Both the position numbers and the translations under genes were made by a program. A DNA stretch of 30,012 nucleotides from a virus, in the IMG/VR virus record IMGVR_UViG_3300047300_000222, positions 1 to 30,012 of that record. One strand, 5' to 3'. The stretch's first letter is position 1. Each line of letters opens with the position of its first letter. The notes under the pieces are model-generated. The model saw nothing but the letters and a program-made list of their open reading frames with translations. It was not told the origin of the DNA and searched no databases. Positions 1 through 5,798 of this stretch are shown here, piece after piece.

Positions 1-53
1 CACCCTCCCCCCCCATGTCTATCCATACAGCATAGGGTTTACCCTAACTCTCT

Positions 54-97
54 AATCGTTATGAGTCATAACTAATATCGTTATGATTTATAACTAT
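54..97. promoter_or_regulatory. tandem palindromic operator-like repeat
   Basis: Two 22-bp direct repeats lie back to back (54-75 and 76-97), identical at about 18 of 22 positions. Each contains a 15-bp palindrome: GTTATGAGTCATAAC at 58-72 (7-bp arms, one central base) and GTTATGATTTATAAC at 80-94 (one mismatched arm pair). The centres are 22 bp apart, about two helical turns, so dimers bound at both sites would sit on one DNA face. This is the layout of a repressor operator or an iteron-type site. No promoter hexamers are clear around it. It may control a gene left of the window edge. Confidence 0.6.
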
Positions 98-172
98 CTG
101 TGAGAGAGAGTGAAGCACCTTTTTCGATGTACTTGTTTTACTGTTTATCAAGGTTATATCCTTATCATTCCC

Positions 173-424
173 TTATGTTTCCCTTACCTTGCCTACAATA
201 GATTCATCTTCATTGGGGCTGTTTGTTTGTTCGCGGCCTATAATTAAAAAACCCGATTCCATGTTTGGGCGGTAACCTTGATTGTGCGCTTCCTGGTACA
301 GTGCCAGCACATTAGCGAATCCCTTGATTAAATTACCCTCACCCGCTGAAAGTAGGATCATTTTCTCTGGGTCTGTAAGTGTTCTTTGGAAATATCGGGT
401 CTGAGGCGTTGAGGGTCTGGGCAT
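173..424 (-). CDS. hypothetical small protein, 83 aa
   Basis: No function recognised. The reading frame is open from a TTG at 445, but the ATG at 424 is preferred because an AAGG lies 8 nt upstream of it. The protein starts MPRPSTPQTRYF and its core (LLSAGEGNLIKGFANVLALY) looks like an amphipathic helix after a Gly-rich turn. The C-terminus is charged and looks disordered. The GEGN...GF pattern resembles uncharacterised small proteins of phages and plasmids, from memory only. It is the sole leftward gene at this end of the window and lies between the palindromic repeats and the divergent rightward operon, a position that would suit a regulator, though nothing shows DNA binding. Confidence 0.55.
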   Translation of the reverse strand: MPRPSTPQTRYFQRTLTDPEKMILLSAGEGNLIKGFANVLALYQEAHNQGYRPNMESGFLIIGREQTNSPNEDESIVGKVRET

Positions 425-445
425 TGATCTAACCTTGTTCAACAA

Positions 446-558
446 ATAATTTAAATAAATTCTATCATCTAAGGGTTTGTCCCTATGTTTTTTTTATTTT
501 TTGGTGCTATTCTTACCATACTTTCAATCGGAAAGTGCTCTAAATAGGTGTCAATATC
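446..558. promoter_or_regulatory. divergent AT-rich intergenic region with hairpins
   Basis: This 113-bp gap separates the leftward gene at 173-424 from the rightward operon starting at 559. It holds a short hairpin (AGGG/CCCT near 472-485) followed by a long T-rich run (486-502), and a perfect 6-bp inverted repeat ACTTTC-AATCG-GAAAGT at 520-536 just before the first ribosome site. I see no convincing -35/-10 pair with correct spacing. The region must hold the operon promoter unless transcription reads in from the left. The T-run after a short stem could be a weak attenuator. Confidence 0.35.
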
Positions 559-756
559 ATGCGAGAACTTCTACTCTACGGCTTAGAACAAGGCGAAACC
601 CGTGATTACATGGAAACTTTGCTTCTAAGTGGCGCGAAAACAATGGCGGAAATTGAAAAAGTGATTGAGCTGGCAACCAATGCGGGCTTTCATTCTTTCC
701 GTGTTGCCTCATTCAATGGCGAAAAACCAAACTTTGCTAAGGCGGTCAACGTATGA
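559..756 (+). CDS. hypothetical phage protein, 65 aa
   Basis: First gene of the rightward operon. ATG at 559 follows TAGGTGTCAATATC; the AGGTG pairs with the anti-Shine-Dalgarno sequence, and the same leader recurs before the clamp-like gene. The protein is mostly helical (MAEIEKVIELATNAGFHSF) and ends GEKPNFAKAVNV. I recall similar uncharacterised proteins with a HSFR-(I/V)A-x-FNGE-x-PNFA ending in phages, but know no function. The stop overlaps the next start (ATGA at 753-756), suggesting translational coupling. Confidence 0.75.
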   Translation: MRELLLYGLEQGETRDYMETLLLSGAKTMAEIEKVIELATNAGFHSFRVASFNGEKPNFAKAVNV

Positions 757-848
757 AAAACACTTTGCTTGATCTATTCGCTGCCCTTGTCATTGCTTCT
801 TTGCTTTGCATAGGGTTACTGGCTTATTTTGACGTTTTGGTCAAATAA
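753..848 (+). CDS. tiny single-pass membrane protein, 31 aa
   Basis: The ATG at 753 overlaps the previous stop as ATGA. The frame reads MKNTLLDLFAALVIASLLCI and ends FDVLVK at the TAA 846-848. Residues 5-26 are a continuous hydrophobic stretch, so this is a one-helix membrane peptide with a short lysine-containing N-terminus. Support comes from the perfect coupling overlap and from a sequence almost entirely made of one membrane helix. Function is unknown. Small membrane peptides in early phage operons can act as inhibitors or exclusion factors, which is speculation here. Confidence 0.6.
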   Translation: MKNTLLDLFAALVIASLLCIGLLAYFDVLVK

Positions 849-922
849 CATTCCAGCGGGTAAGCTCACGGGCTGGGCTTATTCGGTGCAATGTTGCATC
901 ATTCAATCAATAGGTGTCAATT

Positions 923-1552
923 ATGAAATTCTCTATTCAACGCAAGTCTATCCGTGCAATGCTTCACTTGGCTGCCAAAAAAGACCTACGTTATTACTTA
1001 CAAGGCGTTAACGTTGTTCGGGACAATCGGGGCACTTATCTCGAAGCCACTGATGGGCACGTTTTAGGCCGTTTATTGATTGACGGCATTAAATCAGATA
1101 CAAAACTCAATGTTGTTTTGCCTACTGAGGCACTTTTAAAGCTAAAGGGCACTAAAAAACAAGGCGAGGAATGGCTACATTTTGACGTCAACGGTTTGTC
1201 TGTGGAATGCATCGATTCACAATCTACCACCCGTTTTTCAGCACATGATGCACGTTTTCCAGATACTGACCGAGTGATTCCCCTTGTTTTTAAGGATGAA
1301 GACGTTAAACCCGCAACATTTAACCCTGATTTACTGGTGCGTTTTGTTGACGTCAGCGAAGATTTATACGGAAAACGTCAAATTCCCCATGTTTTGCAAC
1401 GTGGTACTCAATCGGCGATTGTAAGTTTTCCCAAGTTTGACGATTCTTTTATTGGGGTCATCATGCCAATGCGCGAAGATGGCACGGCGTCCGTCCCTCA
1501 ATGGTGCTATACACCCTCAGTTAAGCCCGTAGAAGTGCCCGAAAACGTCTAA
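923..1552 (+). CDS. two-domain DNA polymerase III beta-clamp-like protein
   Basis: 209 aa, starting at the ATG at 923 behind TAGGTGTCAATT; an upstream in-frame GTG at 914 lies inside that ribosome site and is rejected. Residues about 20-115 match the middle domain of bacterial DnaN: DLRYYLQGV, then EATDGHVLGRL, then VVLPTEALLKLKG and DARFPDTDRVIP. Residues about 125-195 match the last domain, ending FIGVIMPMR, like the C-terminal VVMPMRL of DnaN. The first DnaN domain (about 120 aa) is absent; bacterial clamps are about 366 aa. A 209-aa subunit is close in size to T4 gp45, which is a trimer of two-domain subunits. The likely role is a phage sliding clamp or a modulator of the host clamp. A roughly 20-residue tail follows the clamp ending. 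Confidence 0.75.
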   Translation: MKFSIQRKSIRAMLHLAAKKDLRYYLQGVNVVRDNRGTYLEATDGHVLGRLLIDGIKSDTKLNVVLPTEALLKLKGTKKQGEEWLHFDVNGLSVECIDSQSTTRFSAHDARFPDTDRVIPLVFKDEDVKPATFNPDLLVRFVDVSEDLYGKRQIPHVLQRGTQSAIVSFPKFDDSFIGVIMPMREDGTASVPQWCYTPSVKPVEVPENV

Positions 1553-1562
1553 TTTCAGACTG

Positions 1563-1610
1563 CAAAGCCCTTGCATGAGGGTTTTGTGGCCTGCAATTCG
1601 CAGGGTTTTA
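1563..1610 (+). terminator. tandem hairpins, terminator-like or processing site
   Basis: Two hairpins fill the gap after the clamp-like gene. The first has a 9-bp stem CAAAGCCCT/AGGGTTTTG (1563-1571 with 1578-1586, one G.T pair) and a TGCATG loop. The second has a 5-bp stem CCTGC/GCAGG (1590-1594 with 1600-1604) followed by GTTTTA. Both look like intrinsic terminators with short T-tracts. They sit upstream of the next ribosome site (TAGGTGTTAA) in the same operon, so they more likely attenuate transcription or protect RNA ends than stop it fully. Confidence 0.55.
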
Positions 1611-1624
1611 TAGGTGTTAAAAAA

Positions 1625-1876
1625 ATGCAAGCTATTCACACAAAATATATACCCGCTTCAAATGTCAAAGGCTCACGAATCAAAGCAACGACAGACAGCG
1701 GATTAACTGCCACTGTATCTTTTGATCATGCTTTATGTAGGCATTTGGCGCATTTTGAAGCGGTCAAAGCATTGGCTGAAAAACATAACCTCACTTGGGA
1801 TTTGTCCAATATGTGCTATGGCGGCTCAAGCGATGGCAAGGGTTATACATTCGTTTTTTGTGACTCAAAGGTGTAA
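1625..1876 (+). CDS. conserved hypothetical protein, 83 aa
   Basis: Starts at the ATG at 1625 behind TAGGTGTTAAAAAA; longer in-frame starts lie in the hairpin region and are rejected. The N-terminus MQAIHTKYIPASNVKGSRIK belongs to a widely seen small family of unknown function, typically with a KYxPAxNxxGSRIKA beginning, found in bacterial mobile elements and phages. The middle (HLAHFEAVKALAEKHNL) is helical and the end (GKGYTFVFCDSKV) is a likely beta strand. It is 2 nt from the next gene and cotranscribed with the clamp-like gene. No catalytic motif is visible. Confidence 0.75.
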   Translation: MQAIHTKYIPASNVKGSRIKATTDSGLTATVSFDHALCRHLAHFEAVKALAEKHNLTWDLSNMCYGGSSDGKGYTFVFCDSKV

Positions 1877-1878
1877 AA

Positions 1879-2121
1879 ATGAGCAAATATACAATCACTC
1901 ACGGCTCAATTGCAGCCGTTCAATATGTTACCTTACCCGATGGAAACAAGGTCATTGTGACCGATGCAAGGGATGGCTCAGAGATCGAATTGCCTCGTTT
2001 GCCTTTAGAGGTGCAAGCGGCTGTTAATCGTCAATTTGGCACTATCTTTGCATTGCCTTATCACAGACGACAAGCCTTTATTGATAACTCAATCCCTTTT
2101 GAAGTTGAGGTGACAGAATGA
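1879..2121 (+). CDS. hypothetical protein, 80 aa
   Basis: ATG at 1879 follows AAAGGTGTAAAA, another AGGTGT-type ribosome site. The sequence alternates short strands (AAVQYVTLPDGNKVIVTD) with a helix (PLEVQAAVNRQFG) and ends in an acidic tail. I do not recognise the family. It sits directly after the KYIPAS protein and its stop overlaps the next start as ATGA, so the three genes form a translationally linked unit. Confidence 0.7.
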   Translation: MSKYTITHGSIAAVQYVTLPDGNKVIVTDARDGSEIELPRLPLEVQAAVNRQFGTIFALPYHRRQAFIDNSIPFEVEVTE

Positions 2122-2270
2122 CCTACTATGACAAGGAATTTTCGCATTTAGGCGAATTACCCGCAAATATGCAAATAACCAATGAACTAGGGCAAACCCG
2201 CTGGTTAGCGGTAACACCAGAGCAAATAAAGCAAATTTTAGAGATTATGAACAAGGACAAGGGTAAATGA
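2118..2270 (+). CDS. hypothetical protein, 50 aa
   Basis: The ATG at 2118 overlaps the preceding stop (ATGA) and the frame closes with TGA at 2268-2270. The protein begins MTYYDKEFSHLGELPANMQI and has a helical C-terminus (PEQIKQILEIMNKDKGK). It carries no recognised motif. Support is the coupling overlap and its place as the last gene before the operon terminator. Function unknown. Confidence 0.6.
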   Translation: MTYYDKEFSHLGELPANMQITNELGQTRWLAVTPEQIKQILEIMNKDKGK

Positions 2271-2323
2271 TCTATGCCACTCTTGCCCTAATTTTACGAA
2301 TACTTACAAAACGCTAGATTCTG

Positions 2324-2349
2324 ACCCGCCATTGTGCGGGTTTTCTTTT
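2324..2349 (+). terminator. rho-independent terminator of the rightward operon
   Basis: A 6-bp GC-rich stem ACCCGC/GCGGGT (2324-2329 with 2336-2341) with a 6-nt CATTGT loop is followed by TTTCTTTT. It works only in the plus direction, since the other flank has no T-tract. It lies between the end of the 559-2270 operon and the end of the convergent leftward operon at 2421. Confidence 0.85.
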
Positions 2350-2420
2350 GTCTGAAATAAGCAATTAGAGCGATTATTTTCTAATCCCTAGTGCTACATT
2401 GTCCAAGCATAGAAAACGGC

Positions 2421-2723
2421 TTAAAACGGGCTTTTAATCGTTTCTTGGGGCATTTGCTCGCATAATTTACGGATGGTTTCATTCAGTGCAGACAATTCAT
2501 CCATTTTGTAAACATTCCACAATCGTTTCTGCCCGTGGATTCCATTTAAGCTGCCACGATGACAATCGGCACACAATGGCATTGAAGTAAACCATTGACC
2601 CTGATTGATTTCATGGCATTCGCTCGGGGCTTGGGTTTGGCAAATGATACATGGCATGAGTTTAATTCTCTCAATGTGCCGCTTTTCCTCTGCCGTGGGT
2701 TTGGTTTTGTTTTTGCTTTGCAT
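2421..2723 (-). CDS. Ref/HNH-like nuclease domain protein
   Basis: 100 aa from the ATG at 2723, which overlaps the upstream stop as TGATG. Zinc and nuclease-type residues are visible: CIICQ, then CHEINQG, then LCADCHRG with GIHG following. This is the treble-clef arrangement of HNH-type nucleases, and the order CxxC...H...CxxCH...GIHG...WNVYKM resembles the nuclease domain of phage P1 Ref (recombination enhancement function) and small phage HNH proteins. A RecA-assisted DNA cleavage role is known for Ref and is only inferred here. It is the last gene of the leftward operon, which also encodes RusA. Confidence 0.7.
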   Translation of the reverse strand: MQSKNKTKPTAEEKRHIERIKLMPCIICQTQAPSECHEINQGQWFTSMPLCADCHRGSLNGIHGQKRLWNVYKMDELSALNETIRKLCEQMPQETIKSPF

Positions 2724-3046
2724 CAGCTTGTGGCCTTCATCTCGATGCGGGCTGAGTATTGCTCGGTTCTCCAGCACTCAATACGGGCTTGGGCTGCGGT
2801 CATTAGCCATCGGTACTTTTCCTCGGTTTCAACAGCTTGTCTAATGCCTCTTAAGATCATCCCATAATCTTCGTGTGCATAAGCGTAAACCTCTTGTTTT
2901 CCTAAAACCTCGGTTCCAGCTTGTGCCATGAGTTGGGCTTTTCTTGATTTCCGAAATTCCTCAAGATACATTCTGTCGGCCTTGGCTTTGGCATAAAGTG
3001 GGGCAGTGTCAATAATGTATTGAATGGCTTTAGTTGGTTCGTTCAT
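2723..3046 (-). CDS. hypothetical helical protein, 107 aa
   Basis: The start at ATG 3046 is chosen because it overlaps the upstream stop as ATGA; a longer frame begins at 3079 inside the neighbour. The protein is nearly all helix and highly charged, for example AKADRMYLEEFRKSRKAQLM and ETEEKYRWLMTAAQARIECW. The layout resembles small phage proteins found next to Ref-like nucleases in early operons, from memory. No catalytic motif is visible. It is coupled at both ends, to the gene upstream (ATGA) and to the HNH gene downstream (TGATG). Confidence 0.7.
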   Translation of the reverse strand: MNEPTKAIQYIIDTAPLYAKAKADRMYLEEFRKSRKAQLMAQAGTEVLGKQEVYAYAHEDYGMILRGIRQAVETEEKYRWLMTAAQARIECWRTEQYSARIEMKATS

Positions 3047-3291
3047 TGTGTTTCCATTCCTCGGATAAGCCTTGCGCACTCATTTGCTGCCCAATGTGCC
3101 ATTGGATTCATGTCTGAACTGGTTTTCTCGCAAACCCTTGCACACTTTTCTCTCTCTTGTTCAGCAACTAGAGAAGCAAAGAAAGTCAATTCAGGCAAAC
3201 CAGGGCCAGCATCAATCCAATCAACAAATCCGTTTGATGGATAACATAAGCCTGCCTCAGTAGCCATTGCAATAATTTCGTCTTTAGTCAT
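3043..3291 (-). CDS. small accessory phage protein, 82 aa
   Basis: Begins MTKDEIIAMATEAGL, has a middle FFASLVAEQEREKCARVCEK and ends NECARLIRGMETQ. This three-part pattern (MTKDEII, then F-x-x-LVA-x-xERE-x-CAKVCE, then ECA-x-x-IR) is very common in uncharacterised early phage proteins of proteobacteria. The N-terminal MTK(D/E)E motif recurs in neighbouring genes (3975-4319, 6292-6741, 6738-6839). Start and stop both overlap neighbours as ATGA. Function unknown. Confidence 0.75.
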   Translation of the reverse strand: MTKDEIIAMATEAGLCYPSNGFVDWIDAGPGLPELTFFASLVAEQEREKCARVCEKTSSDMNPMAHWAANECARLIRGMETQ

Positions 3292-3749
3292 TTGATTTCA
3301 ACCACTAGGTTCCCGTTTGATCTGATGTAGTCTTTGGTTTTTTGAATGTACTTTTCAAAATCTGCCCTTGGAATGCTAGATTGTTGAAGGTCTGCATATT
3401 CAAGTAGTTCTCGCACGGCTTGGATACCCTCACCCGTTAAACCCATTCTCATCGTCTTTTGATAGCGTTCGGCTGCCTGGTGCAATGCATCTTGGGCTTT
3501 TTGGCAAACAGGCATGACCTCATCTTTTCCGATATTGTGCCTAGCCATTGTTTCGGATAGGTTTAAAACGTCAACAAGGGTTCTCCAATCGTGGATAGTC
3601 CCGTTACCCTTCGTTAAGGCTTCTAGGGCTGAATATTCCATCAATCGGAGCTTATCTAGCTTATCTCGGTGGGTTATTGATGCACCAACTACGGCATGGG
3701 CTATCGGGTCTATCAATGCCCAAAACTTGCGTTTAGTTCTTTTTCTCAT
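3288..3749 (-). CDS. conserved hypothetical phage protein, 153 aa
   Basis: A basic N-terminus (MRKRTKRKFWALIDPIAHA) is followed by a long helical body (NIGKDEVMPVCQKAQDALHQ, RMGLTGEGIQAVRELLEYAD). I recall proteins of this shape in Burkholderiales phages and prophages, all without known function. No catalytic or DNA-binding motif is obvious, though the first nine residues are strongly basic. It overlaps the upstream gene by 17 bp and the downstream gene by ATGA. The start at 3749 is supported by family-like length rather than by a strong ribosome site. Confidence 0.75.
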   Translation of the reverse strand: MRKRTKRKFWALIDPIAHAVVGASITHRDKLDKLRLMEYSALEALTKGNGTIHDWRTLVDVLNLSETMARHNIGKDEVMPVCQKAQDALHQAAERYQKTMRMGLTGEGIQAVRELLEYADLQQSSIPRADFEKYIQKTKDYIRSNGNLVVEIK

Positions 3750-3978
3750 TTTTTTCTTTTAACTTGTACTCTACAAGCCTTGCCACAGCAAACATATCGC
3801 CATAACCATAATCGCCTGATAAATCAGTACTTGGGATTAAATCGCTTATTTCATCAGCAGATAAACCCTCCCAAAATACAGCAGGTCTTTCACTAGGAGG
3901 CAAACTTCTGCCACAAAAATGTTTATAAGAGTTGCCGCATTTGCAAACCCATTCAACCATTCCATCTAAGCTATTCAT
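3733..3978 (-). CDS. small Cys-containing accessory protein, 81 aa
   Basis: ATG 3978 is chosen: AAGGAG lies 7 nt upstream and the start overlaps the previous stop as ATGA; the frame extends to 4017 without a better start. The N-terminus has a short zinc-knuckle-like stretch (WVCKCGNSYKHFCG). The C-terminal half (GLSADEISDLIPS through ARLVEYKLKEKN) resembles the end of the neighbouring 3975-4319 protein (GLTDEEIWELM, AVEAKLKEKN). The two therefore share an ancestral C-terminal module. Function unknown. Confidence 0.7.
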   Translation of the reverse strand: MNSLDGMVEWVCKCGNSYKHFCGRSLPPSERPAVFWEGLSADEISDLIPSTDLSGDYGYGDMFAVARLVEYKLKEKNEKKN

Positions 3979-4319
3979 GTATTTTTCTCCTTGAGTTTGG
4001 CTTCTACTGCGCGGCATAAATCAGTCTCTAAGACATTTCTGCACATCAACTCCCATATCTCCTCATCCGTCAGCCCAACCCATTTGCGCTGTGGTGGATT
4101 TGCAAAAATAGGCGTATCAGTTTTAGTATCCCAACCAATCAATATTCCTTCACCAGCAAGTTTTTTTTCTGAGTTCGCCAATGCCTCTTTAATAGCGATT
4201 GTTGCCTTTTCAATTTCTGGCAAATGTGTCTTTCCTTTCGGGATGTAGTAGCCATCAATGCAACTGTTTGCCACTTCCAACGCCTCTAGCGACATCTTCA
4301 ATGCTTCTTCTTTAGTCAT
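3975..4319 (-). CDS. modular early protein (Ead/Ea22-like), 114 aa
   Basis: Three modules can be read: an N-terminal MTKEEALKMSLEALE helix, a middle with IEKATIAIKEALA, and PIFANPPQRKWVGLTDEEI leading to a C-terminal AVEAKLKEKN tail. This combination is typical of variable early-region phage proteins, often labelled Ead/Ea22-like, whose pieces are shuffled between genes. The same N-module occurs at 6292-6741 and 6738-6839, the PPQR junction at 6292-6741, and the tail at 3733-3978. Both ends overlap neighbours as ATGA. Molecular function is unknown. Confidence 0.75.
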   Translation of the reverse strand: MTKEEALKMSLEALEVANSCIDGYYIPKGKTHLPEIEKATIAIKEALANSEKKLAGEGILIGWDTKTDTPIFANPPQRKWVGLTDEEIWELMCRNVLETDLCRAVEAKLKEKNT

Positions 4320-4534
4320 TTGTTCCTCGCAGGACAGTTTCGACCTTGGTTACAGTTTCCATGACATGGAGGGCAGGTTTTCATGTTTCGCACATAAGAT
4401 GCAAAACTTTGTGCTGTGTCACCCAAGGACTTCATTTTGTCGAATTCTTTGGCGACCTCCTCCAGAACCTCGTTTCGGTCTGGTCTATCAATGAAATCAT
4501 GGTCATTGAGCCATGTTCTGATAATGCCCATCAT
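4316..4534 (-). CDS. Cys-rich accessory protein, 72 aa
   Basis: The start ATGATG at 4534 overlaps the upstream stop. The body (RNEVLEEVAKEFDKMKSLGD, then SFASYVRNMK) is a helical module common in phage accessory proteins. The C-terminus CPPCHGNCNQGRNCPARNK holds four cysteines and a histidine (CxxCHGxC...C), a compact probable zinc-binding knuckle that I have seen repeatedly in phage early proteins. No function is known. It belongs to the same shuffled set as its neighbours. Confidence 0.75.
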   Translation of the reverse strand: MMGIIRTWLNDHDFIDRPDRNEVLEEVAKEFDKMKSLGDTAQSFASYVRNMKTCPPCHGNCNQGRNCPARNK

Positions 4535-4758
4535 TCGTATTTGTAGTTGAGTTTGTGATGCTGAAAGCGCATGGCGGCTTCAATCTCTAGCTCTTTGAAC
4601 TGTTCATCAGATAACAGTCCCATGACATTCCTTCCCTCGAACCAAATCTCTTTGATTGACTCGTTATAGGTCGAATCACTGTCGGATTCATACTCATAAA
4701 CGACTGTGACAATTTCACTGCCTGCACCTGTGGTGGTGTCAAATTCCCATGTGGACAT
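4531..4758 (-). CDS. hypothetical acidic protein, 75 aa
   Basis: ATG at 4758 follows AGGAGTAAATA, a good ribosome site. The N-terminal half is beta-rich and acidic (EIVTVVYEYESDSDSTY), and the C-terminal half is helical (LSDEQFKELEIEAAMRFQ). No family recognised. A 65-bp gap separates it from RusA, one of the few non-overlapping junctions in this operon. I see no clear promoter in that gap. Confidence 0.7.
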   Translation of the reverse strand: MSTWEFDTTTGAGSEIVTVVYEYESDSDSTYNESIKEIWFEGRNVMGLLSDEQFKELEIEAAMRFQHHKLNYKYE

Positions 4759-4823
4759 TATTTACTCCTGTTAAAAACTGTTAATTTACTCTTGTTTTTT
4801 TCTTTGTGAATTAGGACTTACCC

Positions 4824-5252
4824 TTACTCCAAGCACTCTTTCACACAAATATCAACGCCTGGTTCACTAGAAAACACCTTCGTAACATGAATGTTGATGA
4901 TCTGCGAATCATCATGGTAAACAACCCCATTCATGCCATCCTCCACTGATTTCAAAATATTTGACGCATCGGGCTTCTTAATTGGTTTCTCTGACCCATC
5001 GGCAATGGCTTGTAGGCGCTTTTTGGTTGCTGATGCGGGGATAGGTACTCTGATGTACAGATACAGGCTTACAGGGGTTTCTAAAGGCTCTGAGCCGCCC
5101 ATTGCTTGTCTAGCTGCATCCTTAATCAAGGTTTCATAGGTTCTTGTTTTCTCAGGGGTGTAGGCTTGGACAAAGTTTCCCCTTTTGACATACCTTGCTC
5201 GACCCTTGGGGACTGGTACGCCATCTACTTTGAATGTCACCATGAATGTCAT
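4824..5252 (-). CDS. rusA: RusA-type Holliday junction resolvase
   Basis: 142 aa, a usual length for RusA. The N-terminus has the family opening VDGVPVPKGRARYV followed by AYTPEKTRTYE. The metal-binding region is KKPDASNILK and, further on, GVVYHDDSQI. In E. coli RusA three aspartates and a lysine are essential; here the first (KPD), the lysine (ILK) and the DDSQ aspartates are present, but the position two after the first Asp is Ser instead of Asp. RusA cuts four-way junctions as a dimer and would resolve replication or packaging intermediates. Start at 5252 overlaps the upstream stop as ATGA. Confidence 0.9.
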   Translation of the reverse strand: MTFMVTFKVDGVPVPKGRARYVKRGNFVQAYTPEKTRTYETLIKDAARQAMGGSEPLETPVSLYLYIRVPIPASATKKRLQAIADGSEKPIKKPDASNILKSVEDGMNGVVYHDDSQIINIHVTKVFSSEPGVDICVKECLE

Positions 5253-5458
5253 ATTAAAGTTCCATCTCTCATTTGCGCCATATAAGCTCGAATTCGATCT
5301 CTAGCGCCTCGACCATAGATTCTTTCGGCTCTCTCAAGTCTGGCTCGAATCAGGTCGCGATTCTTTGTTTGTTCCCAGTTGTGGAATAACTCTCGGGCTT
5401 CTGCCATTTCGAGAGTTACTCTATCGCTTGGGTTTTCTATGTTTCGTCTGGAGTACAT
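5249..5458 (-). CDS. small basic helical protein (DUF7696-like), 69 aa
   Basis: Arg- and Glu-rich, helical (EMAEARELFHNWEQTKNRDL, then RLERAERIYGRGARDRIRAY). It resembles short phage proteins with an EAR...R-x-x-F-L-x-x-(I/V)-x-x-RRG layout that usually lie close to RusA or replication genes. The family assignment is from memory and tentative. The start ATG at 5458 lies inside the end of the upstream 40-aa gene (22-bp overlap), and its stop overlaps rusA as ATGA. Confidence 0.65.
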   Translation of the reverse strand: MYSRRNIENPSDRVTLEMAEARELFHNWEQTKNRDLIRARLERAERIYGRGARDRIRAYMAQMRDGTLI

Positions 5459-5559
5459 AGGTCGCCAGTAAGCTCTAAAGCTTTGTTTATCAGGTGTAGT
5501 GGATAAGGTACGCCTTCACGCACCTTGTCCAGTAGTTTCATAGCTTCAAAATAGTTCAT
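5437..5559 (-). CDS. hypothetical 40-aa protein
   Basis: Frame from ATG 5559, overlapping the upstream stop as ATGA, to TAG at 5437-5439. It reads MNYFEAMKLLDKVREGVPYP, continuing HLINKALELTGDL. It looks like one helical hairpin with a Pro-rich turn and has protein-like codon usage. Without it a 97-bp gap would break the tightly packed operon. Function unknown. Confidence 0.65.
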   Translation of the reverse strand: MNYFEAMKLLDKVREGVPYPLHLINKALELTGDLCTPDET

Positions 5560-5798
5560 ATGCCACCCTTAATGCCGTGTGCGGCTTCGTTGCTGATGTC
5601 GCAAGCCTTATCGTGACCTTCCAGCCAAGACACAACACTGAGATGTGCTGACCATGTGGCAGGTGCAAGCTGTTCACTATGGACGGTGACAAGACCTTTA
5701 CTAATTGCCAAATCCCAGAGTGCAGCTTTTGTTATCTGCTCATCCGTCAGCGGCAAACGATTACAGGTGCATTTAGCCGTGGTTTGTGTATTCGCCAT
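5556..5798 (-). CDS. hypothetical accessory protein, 80 aa
   Basis: The frame is open from 5843, but the first residues there lie in the tail of the HNH gene. I prefer MANTQTTAKC from 5798, which still overlaps the HNH gene by 26 bp; its ribosome site is weak. The protein has CTC near the N-terminus, a LPLTDEQITKAALWDLAIS module like the LTDEEI module of its neighbours, and an SVVSWLEGHDKACDISNEAA tail. The LTDEQI similarity ties it to the shuffled accessory set. Function unknown. Confidence 0.65.
   Translation of the reverse strand: MANTQTTAKCTCNRLPLTDEQITKAALWDLAISKGLVTVHSEQLAPATWSAHLSVVSWLEGHDKACDISNEAAHGIKGGI

Noticed and set aside
1-172. Possible replication origin in the AT-rich left end
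   Set aside because: Only the two palindromic repeats stand out. I see no consensus DnaA boxes and cannot judge strand skew from this short stretch.
2267-2317. 16-codon frame (MIYATLALILRILTKR) after the last gene of the rightward operon
   Set aside because: It overlaps the previous stop as ATGA and looks hydrophobic, but it is very short, lies against the terminator and has no further support.
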